DNA of 64,000 bases from Geobacteraceae bacterium (lineage in GTDB: Bacteria > Desulfobacterota > Desulfuromonadia > Geobacterales > Pseudopelobacteraceae). The stretch's first letter is position 1. Each line of letters opens with the position of its first letter. The notes under the pieces were generated by a model. The model made no database searches, was not told the origin of the DNA, and saw nothing but the letters and a program-made list of their open reading frames with translations. A program made the position numbers and the translations under genes. The DNA is taken from the NCBI GenBank assembly GCA_013336525.1, contig JAAXTM010000010.1, positions 1 through 64,000 of the forward strand, given 5' to 3'. Shown here in pieces: positions 21,738-30,159 of the stretch.

Positions 21738-22389
21738 AATTATCCTTCTGAATTTCAACAGTTCTTTGCACCACGATGACCGGTTTCGGCAGGACGCAGG
21801 ATTGCTCGCAGATGCCGCAACCGACGCATTTCTCCTTATGTACGACCGGCTCCATGATGGTGTGTTCGCCCGTTCGGGTATTATGGCGCGGCTCTATTGT
21901 GATCGCCTTGTCGATCAGGGGGCATTGACGGTAGCAGACCTCGCAACGCAATCCCCGGATCGAGAGGCAGGACTCACGGTCAATGATAACCGCTGTTCCC
22001 ATGCGGACTTTTTCAATGTCCTCCAGTTTTTTATCCAGTGCCCCGGATGGGCAGGCCTTGATACATGGCAGGTCAGAACAGAGGTAGCAGGGCATCTCTC
22101 GCGGGATGATTATGGGTGTCCCAATCCCCACTCCGGCTTCGCCGCCAGCCATCTTGATGGATTTGTACGGGCAGGCCTGGGCACACTTGCCGCACCTGAC
22201 ACAGGCGGCCAGAAAGCGCTTTTCCGTGATGGCTCCCGGCGGCCGAAGCGTAAAACCACCTGCGGTGGCCGGCCGCAGGTAGACGGCGGCAATGCCGCTC
22301 CCGGCCAGCATCAGGGCGAGCGGTGTAATTGCGCTCCCCTTCAGGAACTGGCGGCGAGATATGTCTGTATGCGTTGGTTCCGTGGGCAT
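21727..22389 (-). CDS. napG: NapG-type periplasmic ferredoxin
   Basis: A 220-residue protein with a Tat signal (SRRQFLKGS at 10-18), so it folds with its clusters before export. Four 4Fe-4S motifs can be read: CVRCGKCAQACP, CYLCSDLPCIKACP, CEVCYRQCP with a preceding Cys, and CVGCGICEQSC. It forms the quinol-oxidising pair with NapH. The start at 22389 has AGGAA upstream. It lies 68 bases after napA. Confidence 0.93.
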   Translation of the reverse strand: MPTEPTHTDISRRQFLKGSAITPLALMLAGSGIAAVYLRPATAGGFTLRPPGAITEKRFLAACVRCGKCAQACPYKSIKMAGGEAGVGIGTPIIIPREMPCYLCSDLPCIKACPSGALDKKLEDIEKVRMGTAVIIDRESCLSIRGLRCEVCYRQCPLIDKAITIEPRHNTRTGEHTIMEPVVHKEKCVGCGICEQSCVLPKPVIVVQRTVEIQKDNYEF

Positions 22390-22457
22390 GATGTTCCTAA
22401 AATAAGGGATATAGGGCAAGTATAAATAAACCTTGACCCATGATCCTTGACCCTGTT

Positions 22458-24776
22458 TTATGCCTTCTTGATTTTGACTGCGCACTTCTTGAAATCCGGC
22501 TCTTTGGAGAGCGGATCAAAAGCATCAATACACAATTCGTTGATCAACTTGGTTTCGTCAAAAAAGGTGGTGAAAACGCTCCCCTTCTCCGGGGTGCTGC
22601 GACCATTAATCTCCGCCGGCAGCACGATAGTCCCACGGCGAGAGGTGATCCGCACCATGTCGCGGTTTTTAATGCCTATTCGTTTGGCATCTTCCGGGTG
22701 CATCTCGATGGTGGCGCCGGGAACGGCACGTTTCAGCTCCGGTACCCGCCCGGTCATGGTGCCGGTATGCCAGTGCTCCAGCAGGCGCCCGGTGCAGAAC
22801 CAGAAAGGATATTCCTTGTCCGGTGATTCTGCCGGTGGCTCGTAGGGGCGGAACCATGCATTAACCTTGTTGCCGGGCGCCTTGTAGAACTTGACCCCTT
22901 CCCCCTTTTTTACATAAGGGTCATCCGTTTCCGTATAGCGCCAGCGTGTTTCCTTGCCGTCAGGTTTGACCGGCCAGCGCAGGCCGCGCACCTTGGCGTA
23001 TGCCTCGTAAGGGGCGAGGTCTTTGCCGACACCTATGGTGAATTTGCGGTACTCCTCCCACATCTCCTTGTAAAAGCCTTTTTCGCTGTAGGGAAAGAGA
23101 TGTCCGAGTCCCATTCGTTTGGCAAATTCGATCAACTGCCAGGTATCTGCCTTGGCCTGGCCTGGAGGCTCGATCATTTTGAACCACTGTTGGGTCCTTC
23201 GCTCGGTATTGCCGAATACCCCTTCTTTCTCGACCCAACTGGCGGATGGAAGGATTACGTCGGCCACTTCAGTTGATTTGGTCGGATAAATATCGGAAAC
23301 CACGATGAAGGCCTTGCGGGCTTCCGCCGCCTTGCGGAGACGGCTCACGTTCGGCAGTGACTGGAACGGGTTGGTGCACTGGATCCAGATGCATTTGAGC
23401 TCGCCACGGTCGATGGCCCGGAACATCTCCATAGTGTGGAGTCCCACCTTGGCAGAAATCTTCGCGGGATCAATGCCCCATATTTCAGCGGTTTTCTTCC
23501 GGTGCGCTTCGTTCATTACCACCATGTCGGCGGGGAGGCGGTGAGCAAACGTGCCGACTTCACGTGCGGTTCCGCAGGCCGATGGTTGGCCGGTCAGAGA
23601 GAGCGGATTTTCCCCCGGTTTGCAAATCTTGCCGGTCAACAGATGCAGATTATAGATAAGGTTGTTGACCCAGACGCCTCGGGCATGCTGATTGACCCCC
23701 ATTGTCCAGAGCGAGTTGACCTTGCGGGATTTGTCGCTGTAAATCCTGGCCAGTTCCTCTATTTTTTTTGCCGGAATGCCGGAGATCTTTTCGCCCCATT
23801 GCGGGGTGAACTGTTTCATCAACTCCTTGTATTCATCGAAAGTAAGATTTTTGATGTCCGCCGGAGTTTCGTTGAAAACCTCTTTATCCTTCAAGCCGTA
23901 GGGGGCGTTTTCCTTGCCACGCTTGAAATTGACATGCTGCTTGATGAACGACTCATCGTAGAGTTTATCCCGCAGGATAACGTGAATAATTGCGTTGACC
24001 GCCGCCAGGTCTCCATGAGGCTTCATCGCTATATATTCGTCCGCCATCTTGGTGGTACGTGTTTTGCGGGTGGCGATGTCGATCAGCTTGACGCCCGGAT
24101 GTTTCAGCTTGTTGTCGATCAGGCGGGAGAAAAGCACCGGATGGGCTTCGGCCATGTTGGCGCCCCAGAGGATGTAGGTATCACCCAGGTCGAGGTCGTC
24201 ATAGCACCCCATCGGTTCATCCGAACCAAACGTGTTCATGAAGCCAACAACAGCAGAGGCCATGCAGAGACGGGCGTTCGGCTCCAGATTGTTGGTGCCG
24301 ATCCCCCCCTTCATCAATTTGGAAGCGGTATATCCTTCGTGGATAGTCCATTGGCCGGAGCCGTACATTGCAACCGAATCGGGGCCGTGGGCCGCAATTG
24401 CTTCTTTGTATTTTGATGCGATCAGAGTAAGCGCTTCGTCCCAGCTCGCCTCGACCATCTTGTTGCCTTTGCGGATTAGCGGTGTGGTCAGGCGGCCTTT
24501 GCCGTAGAGGGCTTTAGAGAGGAAATACCCCTTGATGCAGTTGAGTCCTTTGTTGACCGGCCCGGCTGGGTCACCCTTGGTGGCCACGATTTTGCCCCCC
24601 TTGACTCCGACAAGAACACAGCATCCTACTCCACAGTAACGGCAGGGAGCTTTGCCCCAGGTAATCCCGGTCTCTGCAGCTTCAGCACCTTTCGGGCGTG
24701 CTACAGAAACCCCCACTGCGGCAAATGCAGCTGCTGCTGCACTGGCTTTGATAAAATCTCGTCTGGTCAATTCCAT
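22458..24776 (-). CDS. napA: Periplasmic nitrate reductase catalytic subunit NapA
   Basis: Molybdoenzyme that reduces nitrate to nitrite in the periplasm, 772 residues, single-subunit-type length. The Tat signal is ELTRRDFIKASAAAAAFAA. The 4Fe-4S cluster is bound by CRYCGVGCC and NCIKGYF. ARLCMASAVVGFM carries the Cys ligand to molybdenum. GSGQWTIHEG and TGQPSACGTAREVGTF are further NapA signatures. AAGGAGG lies upstream of the ATG at 24776. It follows napD by 41 bases. Specificity for nitrate is supported by the napD, napG and napH neighbours. Confidence 0.97.
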   Translation of the reverse strand: MELTRRDFIKASAAAAAFAAVGVSVARPKGAEAAETGITWGKAPCRYCGVGCCVLVGVKGGKIVATKGDPAGPVNKGLNCIKGYFLSKALYGKGRLTTPLIRKGNKMVEASWDEALTLIASKYKEAIAAHGPDSVAMYGSGQWTIHEGYTASKLMKGGIGTNNLEPNARLCMASAVVGFMNTFGSDEPMGCYDDLDLGDTYILWGANMAEAHPVLFSRLIDNKLKHPGVKLIDIATRKTRTTKMADEYIAMKPHGDLAAVNAIIHVILRDKLYDESFIKQHVNFKRGKENAPYGLKDKEVFNETPADIKNLTFDEYKELMKQFTPQWGEKISGIPAKKIEELARIYSDKSRKVNSLWTMGVNQHARGVWVNNLIYNLHLLTGKICKPGENPLSLTGQPSACGTAREVGTFAHRLPADMVVMNEAHRKKTAEIWGIDPAKISAKVGLHTMEMFRAIDRGELKCIWIQCTNPFQSLPNVSRLRKAAEARKAFIVVSDIYPTKSTEVADVILPSASWVEKEGVFGNTERRTQQWFKMIEPPGQAKADTWQLIEFAKRMGLGHLFPYSEKGFYKEMWEEYRKFTIGVGKDLAPYEAYAKVRGLRWPVKPDGKETRWRYTETDDPYVKKGEGVKFYKAPGNKVNAWFRPYEPPAESPDKEYPFWFCTGRLLEHWHTGTMTGRVPELKRAVPGATIEMHPEDAKRIGIKNRDMVRITSRRGTIVLPAEINGRSTPEKGSVFTTFFDETKLINELCIDAFDPLSKEPDFKKCAVKIKKA

Positions 24777-24817
24777 CGCTTCCTCCTTGCTTGATTGACG
24801 TAACAAAAAAAAGCAGC

Positions 24818-25066
24818 TTATGGCCGCTCCGCTTCAAAATCCTCAAAATTGTGATAGGCCAACTGTACGGAGATGACGTCCTCAATACTCTGAAGTTCAG
24901 TTACCAACGTGACCTCGCCATCAACTGTATCAGCTTCAACAACGGCAATTATCTGTCCATCCGGCAGCACACCGTGTACTTCAACGCCTTCAAACGCAGC
25001 CATTTGATTCGCTACTGAATCGGCACAGCTGCCAAGGCAGCGGACAACAATTCCTGAAATCGGCAT
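24818..25066 (-). CDS. napD: NapA maturation chaperone NapD
   Basis: An 82-residue cytoplasmic chaperone that binds the Tat signal of NapA and holds it until cofactor insertion. The ferredoxin-like fold pattern is visible: ISGIVVRCLGS, VEVHGVLPDGQIIAVVE and ISVQLAYHNFED. GGGAGAA precedes the ATG. It is the first gene of the operon. Confidence 0.92.
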   Translation of the reverse strand: MPISGIVVRCLGSCADSVANQMAAFEGVEVHGVLPDGQIIAVVEADTVDGEVTLVTELQSIEDVISVQLAYHNFEDFEAERP

Positions 25067-25177
25067 AATTCTCCCTGGTTGTTCATGTTTCGAATCTTCT
25101 CAATTAAGATATCACTGTATTGTAAAAGTACAACTTAAGTAGTGTGAAAATAACCGCAGATGTTTTGTATAAATCAG

Positions 25178-25218
25178 TTTTTAGCACGCCAGGTGCAAAT
25201 AAAATTGACCCAAGTCAA
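25178..25218 (-). promoter_or_regulatory. FNR/CRP-family box and putative nap promoter
   Basis: TTGACCCAAGTCAA (25205-25218) is a perfect 5-base inverted repeat with a 4-base spacer, close to the FNR/DNR half-site TTGAT-N4-ATCAA. On the minus strand TGCTAAAAA (25186-25178) is an extended minus-10 candidate. That would put the start near 25171 and the box at about -40.5, the class II activator position. Divergent control of the peroxiredoxin gene is also possible. Confidence 0.6.
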
Positions 25219-25361
25219 TTTCCAGCCGTATATATTCTTCTGTATGTCTATATGTCCGTATCTCTGGCCAATCTATTACAAGATCACTTTTATGCTTGAT
25301 TTATTAGATAAGAGTAGTAAAGTGGACATAAATAGTCTTGTTTGGTAAAGGGGAATATGTC

Positions 25362-25823
25362 ATGGCACTGGAAGGAATGAAAGCTCCTGAATTTTTACTG
25401 GAAGGTAGTGACGGTAAACAGCATGCTTTAAAACAGTACGCCGGGAAAACGGTTGTTGTTTATTTCTATCCGAAGGACAACACGCCCGGTTGCACTAAAG
25501 AGGCATGCGGCTTCCGTGACAACTTCAAGGAACTTACCGACAAAGGAATCGTAGTACTTGGCGTTAGTAAGGACAGCATCGCTGCACATAACAAGTTTGT
25601 CACCAATTACAGTCTGCCTTTTGTACTGTTGAGTGACCCTGATTGCTCAATGATGCAGGCATATGAAGCTTATGGAGAGAAGGTCATGTGCGGTAAGAAA
25701 TCGTTAGGTACGATTCGCTCAACGGTCATTATCGGGCCTGACGGCATAGTGAAAAAGCAGTGGGCAAAAATTGCAAAAGCCGAGCAGCACCCGGACCAGG
25801 TGCTGGAATATCTGCGGGGCTGA
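25362..25823 (+). CDS. bcp: Bcp-type thioredoxin-dependent peroxiredoxin
   Basis: A 153-residue cytoplasmic peroxiredoxin that reduces peroxides with thioredoxin. The peroxidatic Cys is in DNTPGCTKEACGF and the second Cys five residues later is the usual resolving residue of Bcp enzymes. FYPKDNTPGC and IRSTVIIGPDG are family blocks. The start is the ATG at 25362, which has GGGG about ten bases upstream. An upstream in-frame ATG is less likely. It is divergent from napD and followed by yceI. Confidence 0.93.
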   Translation: MALEGMKAPEFLLEGSDGKQHALKQYAGKTVVVYFYPKDNTPGCTKEACGFRDNFKELTDKGIVVLGVSKDSIAAHNKFVTNYSLPFVLLSDPDCSMMQAYEAYGEKVMCGKKSLGTIRSTVIIGPDGIVKKQWAKIAKAEQHPDQVLEYLRG

Positions 25824-25876
25824 TTCCCGCATAAACCTTATCCTGACAAACAGGATGATTATAAAAGGGGGATGTT

Positions 25877-26464
25877 ATGAAACGCTTATTAGCACTTATT
25901 TTATCAGTTGCTCTGCTGGCGCCACTCAATGTTCTGGCTGCAACATACGCACTTGACCCTGCTCATACGACTATCGGTTTCAAGGTCAAGCATCTCATGA
26001 TAGCTAATGTCAAAGGTGTCTTTGAAAAGTTCAAGGGGACAGTGGTCATTGATGAAAAGGATATTACCAAGTCAAAAGTTAACGTCAGTATTGAAATAGC
26101 TTCAATTAACACCAATATTGCCAAACGAGATGATCATCTGCGCAGTGGTGATTTTTTTGATGCAGGAAAATACCCTGTCATGACGTTTGATTCAACCAAA
26201 GTGGAACGGGCAGGGGCAGATACTTTAAAAGTCACCGGTAACCTGACAATCAAAGGGGTGACAAAACAGGTTGTTCTGACCGTAGATGGTCCTAGCGGCG
26301 AGATAAAAAGTCCTCAGGGAGTAGCGAAACGCGGTGCTTCTGCCGTTGCAACGATCAATCGTCAGGATTTCGGGGTCAGTTGGAACAAGAAACTTGATGC
26401 AGGCGGGGTAGTCGTTGCTGATGATGTACATATAATTATTGATGCAGAACTTGACAGGCAGTAA
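25877..26464 (+). CDS. YceI-family periplasmic protein
   Basis: A 195-residue YceI protein with a signal peptide (MKRLLALILSVALLAPLNVLA). The lipocalin-like barrel binds isoprenoid-type lipids in known members. TYALDPAHTTIGFKVKHLMI opens the family and DDVHIIIDAELDRQ closes it, with FDSTKVERAG and LTIKGVTKQVVLTV between. GGGGGATGTT precedes the ATG. It follows bcp by 53 bases and may share its promoter. The function here is unknown. Confidence 0.92.
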   Translation: MKRLLALILSVALLAPLNVLAATYALDPAHTTIGFKVKHLMIANVKGVFEKFKGTVVIDEKDITKSKVNVSIEIASINTNIAKRDDHLRSGDFFDAGKYPVMTFDSTKVERAGADTLKVTGNLTIKGVTKQVVLTVDGPSGEIKSPQGVAKRGASAVATINRQDFGVSWNKKLDAGGVVVADDVHIIIDAELDRQ

Positions 26465-26550
26465 TATACGAGCAGTCATTTTTTTCACGGCATGCTTTAC
26501 GTCTTGGCTTGAGGCGTGCCTATATTGATACTCCAGGAGGCTCACCGATT

Positions 26551-27003
26551 ATGAAATTTGTCACCCTTGATGACGTAGTTAAGTTTGCTATTGAACGAGA
26601 AGATACCGCCTATAAACTTTACAAAAGAGCGGCAGAACTTTCCACCAGCATCGCCTCAAAAAAGATGTTTGAGGAGTTGGCCCAGGAAGAGGCGACCCAT
26701 AAGGATGTTTTTGTCAAGATTGACGAGGACAAGGCGGAGAACCACAAACTCTGTACCCTCCCGGAATCCAGTATCGCTAAATATCTGGCAGATGTCCCTT
26801 TTCGGGCTGATCTTACTTACAATGAAATTCTGGCCTTTGCCCTTAAAACGGAGGAGAATGCATACCAGCTTTACAAGGCTGCGGCCGGTATGACTGAAGA
26901 CCCGAGGCTGCAAAAAGTGCTGATGAATTTCGCCGATGTTGAACTTGGCCACCGCCGCAAGATCGAAACCATTTATGAGGAGCGGGTCCTGACAGAAGGG
27001 TAG
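26551..27003 (+). CDS. Ferritin-like / rubrerythrin-type diiron protein
   Basis: A 150-residue four-helix protein. Start is the ATG at 26551 with AGGAGG nine bases upstream. Glu and ExxH ligands fit two half-sites: FAIEREDTAYKLY and QEEATHKDVFVK in the first half, ALKTEENAYQLY and VELGHRRKIETIY in the second. There is no rubredoxin tail. Members scavenge peroxide or store iron. The position after bcp and yceI suits an oxidative-stress role, which is inference. Confidence 0.88.
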   Translation: MKFVTLDDVVKFAIEREDTAYKLYKRAAELSTSIASKKMFEELAQEEATHKDVFVKIDEDKAENHKLCTLPESSIAKYLADVPFRADLTYNEILAFALKTEENAYQLYKAAAGMTEDPRLQKVLMNFADVELGHRRKIETIYEERVLTEG

Positions 27004-27055
27004 TGCGTTTGGAACCAAGCAGAAAAGTCCGCTCATAAAAGTATCAATCATAATC

Positions 27056-27086
27056 AAAAAAGGCGACCGTTAAGGCCGCCTTTTTT
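27056..27086. terminator. Bidirectional terminator between convergent genes
   Basis: AAAAAAGGCG pairs with CGCCTTTTTT around a loop that itself can pair CC with GG. It suits the ferritin-like gene on the plus strand and the kinase on the minus strand. Confidence 0.88.
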
Positions 27087-27091
27087 GTTGT

Positions 27092-29152
27092 TTATACTTC
27101 GATCCGGAACTCCACGCCATCTTCGGTGTTGCTTGCGGTCAGATGGCCACCCATATTCTGCTCAATAATCATCTTTGACATATACAGGCCTATGCCTGTG
27201 CCTTTATCCGGTGAGTGGGTAGTAAAATAGGGGTCAAAGATTTTGGGCATTATATTCTCGGCTATCCCACCGCAATTATCGCGTATGTAGACGGCTGAAT
27301 GCCCGTTTTCACGAGTTATACGGATCTGGATGCACGGTGCGCCGATCGAACGCTCGATGCAGGCTTCCCTGGCATTGGAGAGGATATTGAGAATTACCTG
27401 TGCATACTCGTTCTGGTACCCGTCTGCAATCACACTTTCATCATCTTCAAAATCTATCTGAACCTTATTGCTTGAAAGTATAGCGGAGACGAACTCGATG
27501 GCGCGGTGAATCGTCTTGCTGACGTTAAATTCACATTTTCTTTTGTCTTCGCGGAAAAAATTGCGGAAGTCATCGATGGTGCGCGACATATGCAGAATAA
27601 CATCCATGGCAGTGTTGATTTCTTTCTTCAGTTCGTCATGCGATATGTTGCCGGCATCGAAAGAAAACTGAAGGTTCTGGATGATCAAGCCGATGTTGTT
27701 GAGCGGTTGCCGCCACTGATGGGCGATATTGTTGACCATTTCACCCATGGAAGCCAGACGCCCCTGTTGTATCAGTGCCAGATCCTTGTGTCGCAAATCA
27801 GCTACTGCCTGATCAATACGATCTTCCAATGAACGATTCAGTTCTTCAAGTTTTGCCTGCGCCGCTTCTCTTTTTGAAATTTCATCTTCCAGCTGATCGG
27901 CCTGTTCCAGGAGAGCATTTTCAATATTTTTGCGGTCTGTAATGTCATGGTTGCTGGCGCGCCAACCCCATGGCAGGCCCTCCTGGGTATAAACCTGCTG
28001 GCAAATGTGATTGATCCAGCGAACTTCGCCGTTCTTGCACACAATCCGGATTTCCAACGGCAGGATCTGCCCATGTGGGTCTTTAATGTGGGTGTGATCC
28101 AGGAAAAGCTCGCGATCGTCAGGATGAATTATTCGATGGAACAGTTCACGATCGTTGTTGAATTCTTCAACGGAATAGCCGGTCAGTCTCAGTACTGACG
28201 GCGACATGTACATGAAGGAGGCACCAGGAAGTCGCCAGTATTCCCAGTTGGAAGCATAATCAGCGACAATTCGTAGAAGCGACTCGCTTTCCTTAAGAGA
28301 TTCATCTGCCTTCTGGCGTTCAGCTATTTCAGCTTCCAGCTGCAAGGTTTGACTGTGAAGCTTGTCTTCTACCTGCTTTTGGGCGATAGCCCCCCTGATA
28401 AGCTGACGTGCCCCCATCACGGTAGCTCCCAAACCTATCAGCCAGATTATGCAGTGAAATACAAGAGACCCGGCAGTCTGTTCGCGACTGATATCAATAA
28501 GCGGCTGAACCGGTATTGAAACACTTACCCCCCCGTGAATTGAGCCGACTGCGTATTCCTGCGTTGTGTGGCACTTTAAACAAGCTTTCTCAGTAATAAA
28601 AGGGCTCATAACCCGCATAAAAGGCTTGCCGTTTATTTGCACGAGGGCGCTGACCTCCCGCGTGCCGCTTTCAAAAGAACGCAGGGCCTTTGCTTCCCAT
28701 GGATCAGGTACGTTTTCAGGTCTAAGCGGCTTCAGGCTTGTGAAGTGGGCCTGGGCAAAAAAAATACTTTCTTCTTTAGAAAGTTCATTAACCTGTCTGG
28801 TCATGTAGCATGGATTTATCAGGGTCAGCTGTCTTCCTGCAGGGGTTCTTATATCGCGTTCCGGTATATGAGAAAGATAAGGATTTGGAGGAGATTGCTT
28901 TGTAACCGCCACATAAACATGGCCGTTAACCGCACCCCATCGGCGATAAAGCGCATCCCGCTTGATTACTGTGCGTGCCTCTGCCAGTGCAATTTTGTGA
29001 AGCACTTTCTGTTCAGCATAGAAATTCCAGAACCACGACGCAGCAATCAAAAGAGTCCAGCAGAGTCCCAATATCCAGGTAAACAGCCTGATTCTCTTGG
29101 AGAGAAAACCTTTTTCATATGTGGGTTTCATAGAAGTTTGCGAGGGTTGCAT
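27092..29152 (-). CDS. Membrane sensor histidine kinase with c-haem sensor domain
   Basis: A 686-residue kinase paralogous in its sensor half to the one at 12427-14922. Domains: transmembrane helix near 22-44, periplasmic Tll0287-like domain with CLKCH at about residue 195, second helix near 240, coiled coil, PAS domain (290-415), coiled coil, His-kinase core with IAHQWRQPLNNIG and ATPase motifs RDNCGG and GTGIGLYMSKMI. There is no receiver domain. The haem suggests redox sensing. It is 2 kb from the nap promoter, but no regulator is adjacent to connect them. Confidence 0.9.
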   Translation of the reverse strand: MQPSQTSMKPTYEKGFLSKRIRLFTWILGLCWTLLIAASWFWNFYAEQKVLHKIALAEARTVIKRDALYRRWGAVNGHVYVAVTKQSPPNPYLSHIPERDIRTPAGRQLTLINPCYMTRQVNELSKEESIFFAQAHFTSLKPLRPENVPDPWEAKALRSFESGTREVSALVQINGKPFMRVMSPFITEKACLKCHTTQEYAVGSIHGGVSVSIPVQPLIDISREQTAGSLVFHCIIWLIGLGATVMGARQLIRGAIAQKQVEDKLHSQTLQLEAEIAERQKADESLKESESLLRIVADYASNWEYWRLPGASFMYMSPSVLRLTGYSVEEFNNDRELFHRIIHPDDRELFLDHTHIKDPHGQILPLEIRIVCKNGEVRWINHICQQVYTQEGLPWGWRASNHDITDRKNIENALLEQADQLEDEISKREAAQAKLEELNRSLEDRIDQAVADLRHKDLALIQQGRLASMGEMVNNIAHQWRQPLNNIGLIIQNLQFSFDAGNISHDELKKEINTAMDVILHMSRTIDDFRNFFREDKRKCEFNVSKTIHRAIEFVSAILSSNKVQIDFEDDESVIADGYQNEYAQVILNILSNAREACIERSIGAPCIQIRITRENGHSAVYIRDNCGGIAENIMPKIFDPYFTTHSPDKGTGIGLYMSKMIIEQNMGGHLTASNTEDGVEFRIEV

Positions 29153-29216
29153 CGGATACCTCTTGAGTAAAATTGCACTGCAATGAGCTTACTATACAAA
29201 ATGCTGATGGCAACAG

Positions 29217-30131
29217 TTAAAATCGGTATTCAGTCATTAGTCCAAAGCTTTGCCGGCTGATGACAGGCATGATTTTAACGGCAGAGTAGCTATGTACGGT
29301 GTGGTAGCTGACTACAGCCTTTCCGGCAAAATAGCCGATTGCGGCACCGAAAAATACATCCGATGCCCAATGTTTATTGTCGTATATGCGTGAAAGTCCG
29401 GTAAGCGTAGCCAAGCCGTAGGCGATAGGCGCAACATAAGGGTTGTTATCGTATTCTTCAGCTAATACAGATGCGATCGAAAATGCGGTAGTTGTGTGCA
29501 GGGAAGGGAATGATGGGTCACTGTTCTGGAAGCCGGGACCGTCCCATGTTGTGGACGAGCTCCCGGCGAAAGGCCTGTGGCGCTGGGCTGCCTGCTTGAT
29601 TGCCAAGGTAAAGGCACCGCTGATGGCAATACTCTCTATGGTGAGCAACGATGCCCGGCGCGCCTTCGGGTCTTCATTGATGTGTCCATAGAGATAAAAC
29701 AGTCCGAGTGGCGGCAATGTATATAGCGGATTGCCGAGGGTGTCCCCGATGGCGGCGAATTTATCCCCGACCTGACTCTGATTTTTTTGCGAAATTTTTT
29801 TTATGTCGGTATCAGCGAAGTAGATTACGGACGTTGCTCCGACAATCAGTCCGGCTTTAAGCCAATCGTCGCTGTTCCAGTTCACAGGCGACGCCAATAT
29901 CCTGCCGGCATCAGTAAAGTAACCTTTGGCGTACTCACCTGTAATCCTGTCAGGTTGTGCTGTTTGAGCTGCCGTTGTTCGGCCGGAATCGGCTGTTACT
30001 TCTTTTGCAGAATCTTTAAGGGCAGTGCCGCTGTTTTCATCTGCGATCGATATTCCCGCCATGAAAACAACAAGTGCTATAGCAGAAATATGAATAACAA
30101 GGCCGCTTCGCCAAACTTTAAGAAAAAACAC
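29217..30131 (-). CDS. Membrane PAP2-family phosphatase
   Basis: A 304-residue protein with an N-terminal hydrophobic segment and further helices. The three catalytic PAP2 motifs are intact: KQAAQRHRP (K-x6-RP), PSLHTTT (PSxH) and SRIYDNKHWASDV (SR-x5-H-x3-D). Such enzymes dephosphorylate undecaprenyl diphosphate or lipid phosphates. The first 80 residues form a periplasmic or signal-like extension rich in Thr and Ala. It follows copA by 28 bases in a minus-strand unit. Confidence 0.88.
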   Translation of the reverse strand: MFFLKVWRSGLVIHISAIALVVFMAGISIADENSGTALKDSAKEVTADSGRTTAAQTAQPDRITGEYAKGYFTDAGRILASPVNWNSDDWLKAGLIVGATSVIYFADTDIKKISQKNQSQVGDKFAAIGDTLGNPLYTLPPLGLFYLYGHINEDPKARRASLLTIESIAISGAFTLAIKQAAQRHRPFAGSSSTTWDGPGFQNSDPSFPSLHTTTAFSIASVLAEEYDNNPYVAPIAYGLATLTGLSRIYDNKHWASDVFFGAAIGYFAGKAVVSYHTVHSYSAVKIMPVISRQSFGLMTEYRF

Positions 30132-30159
30132 TCAATCCCCCGGTGTACTCATCAGACTG

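Noticed and set aside
23436-24416. A 326-codon plus-strand open frame antisense to napA
   Set aside because: It lies wholly inside a well-supported gene and shows no family motif.
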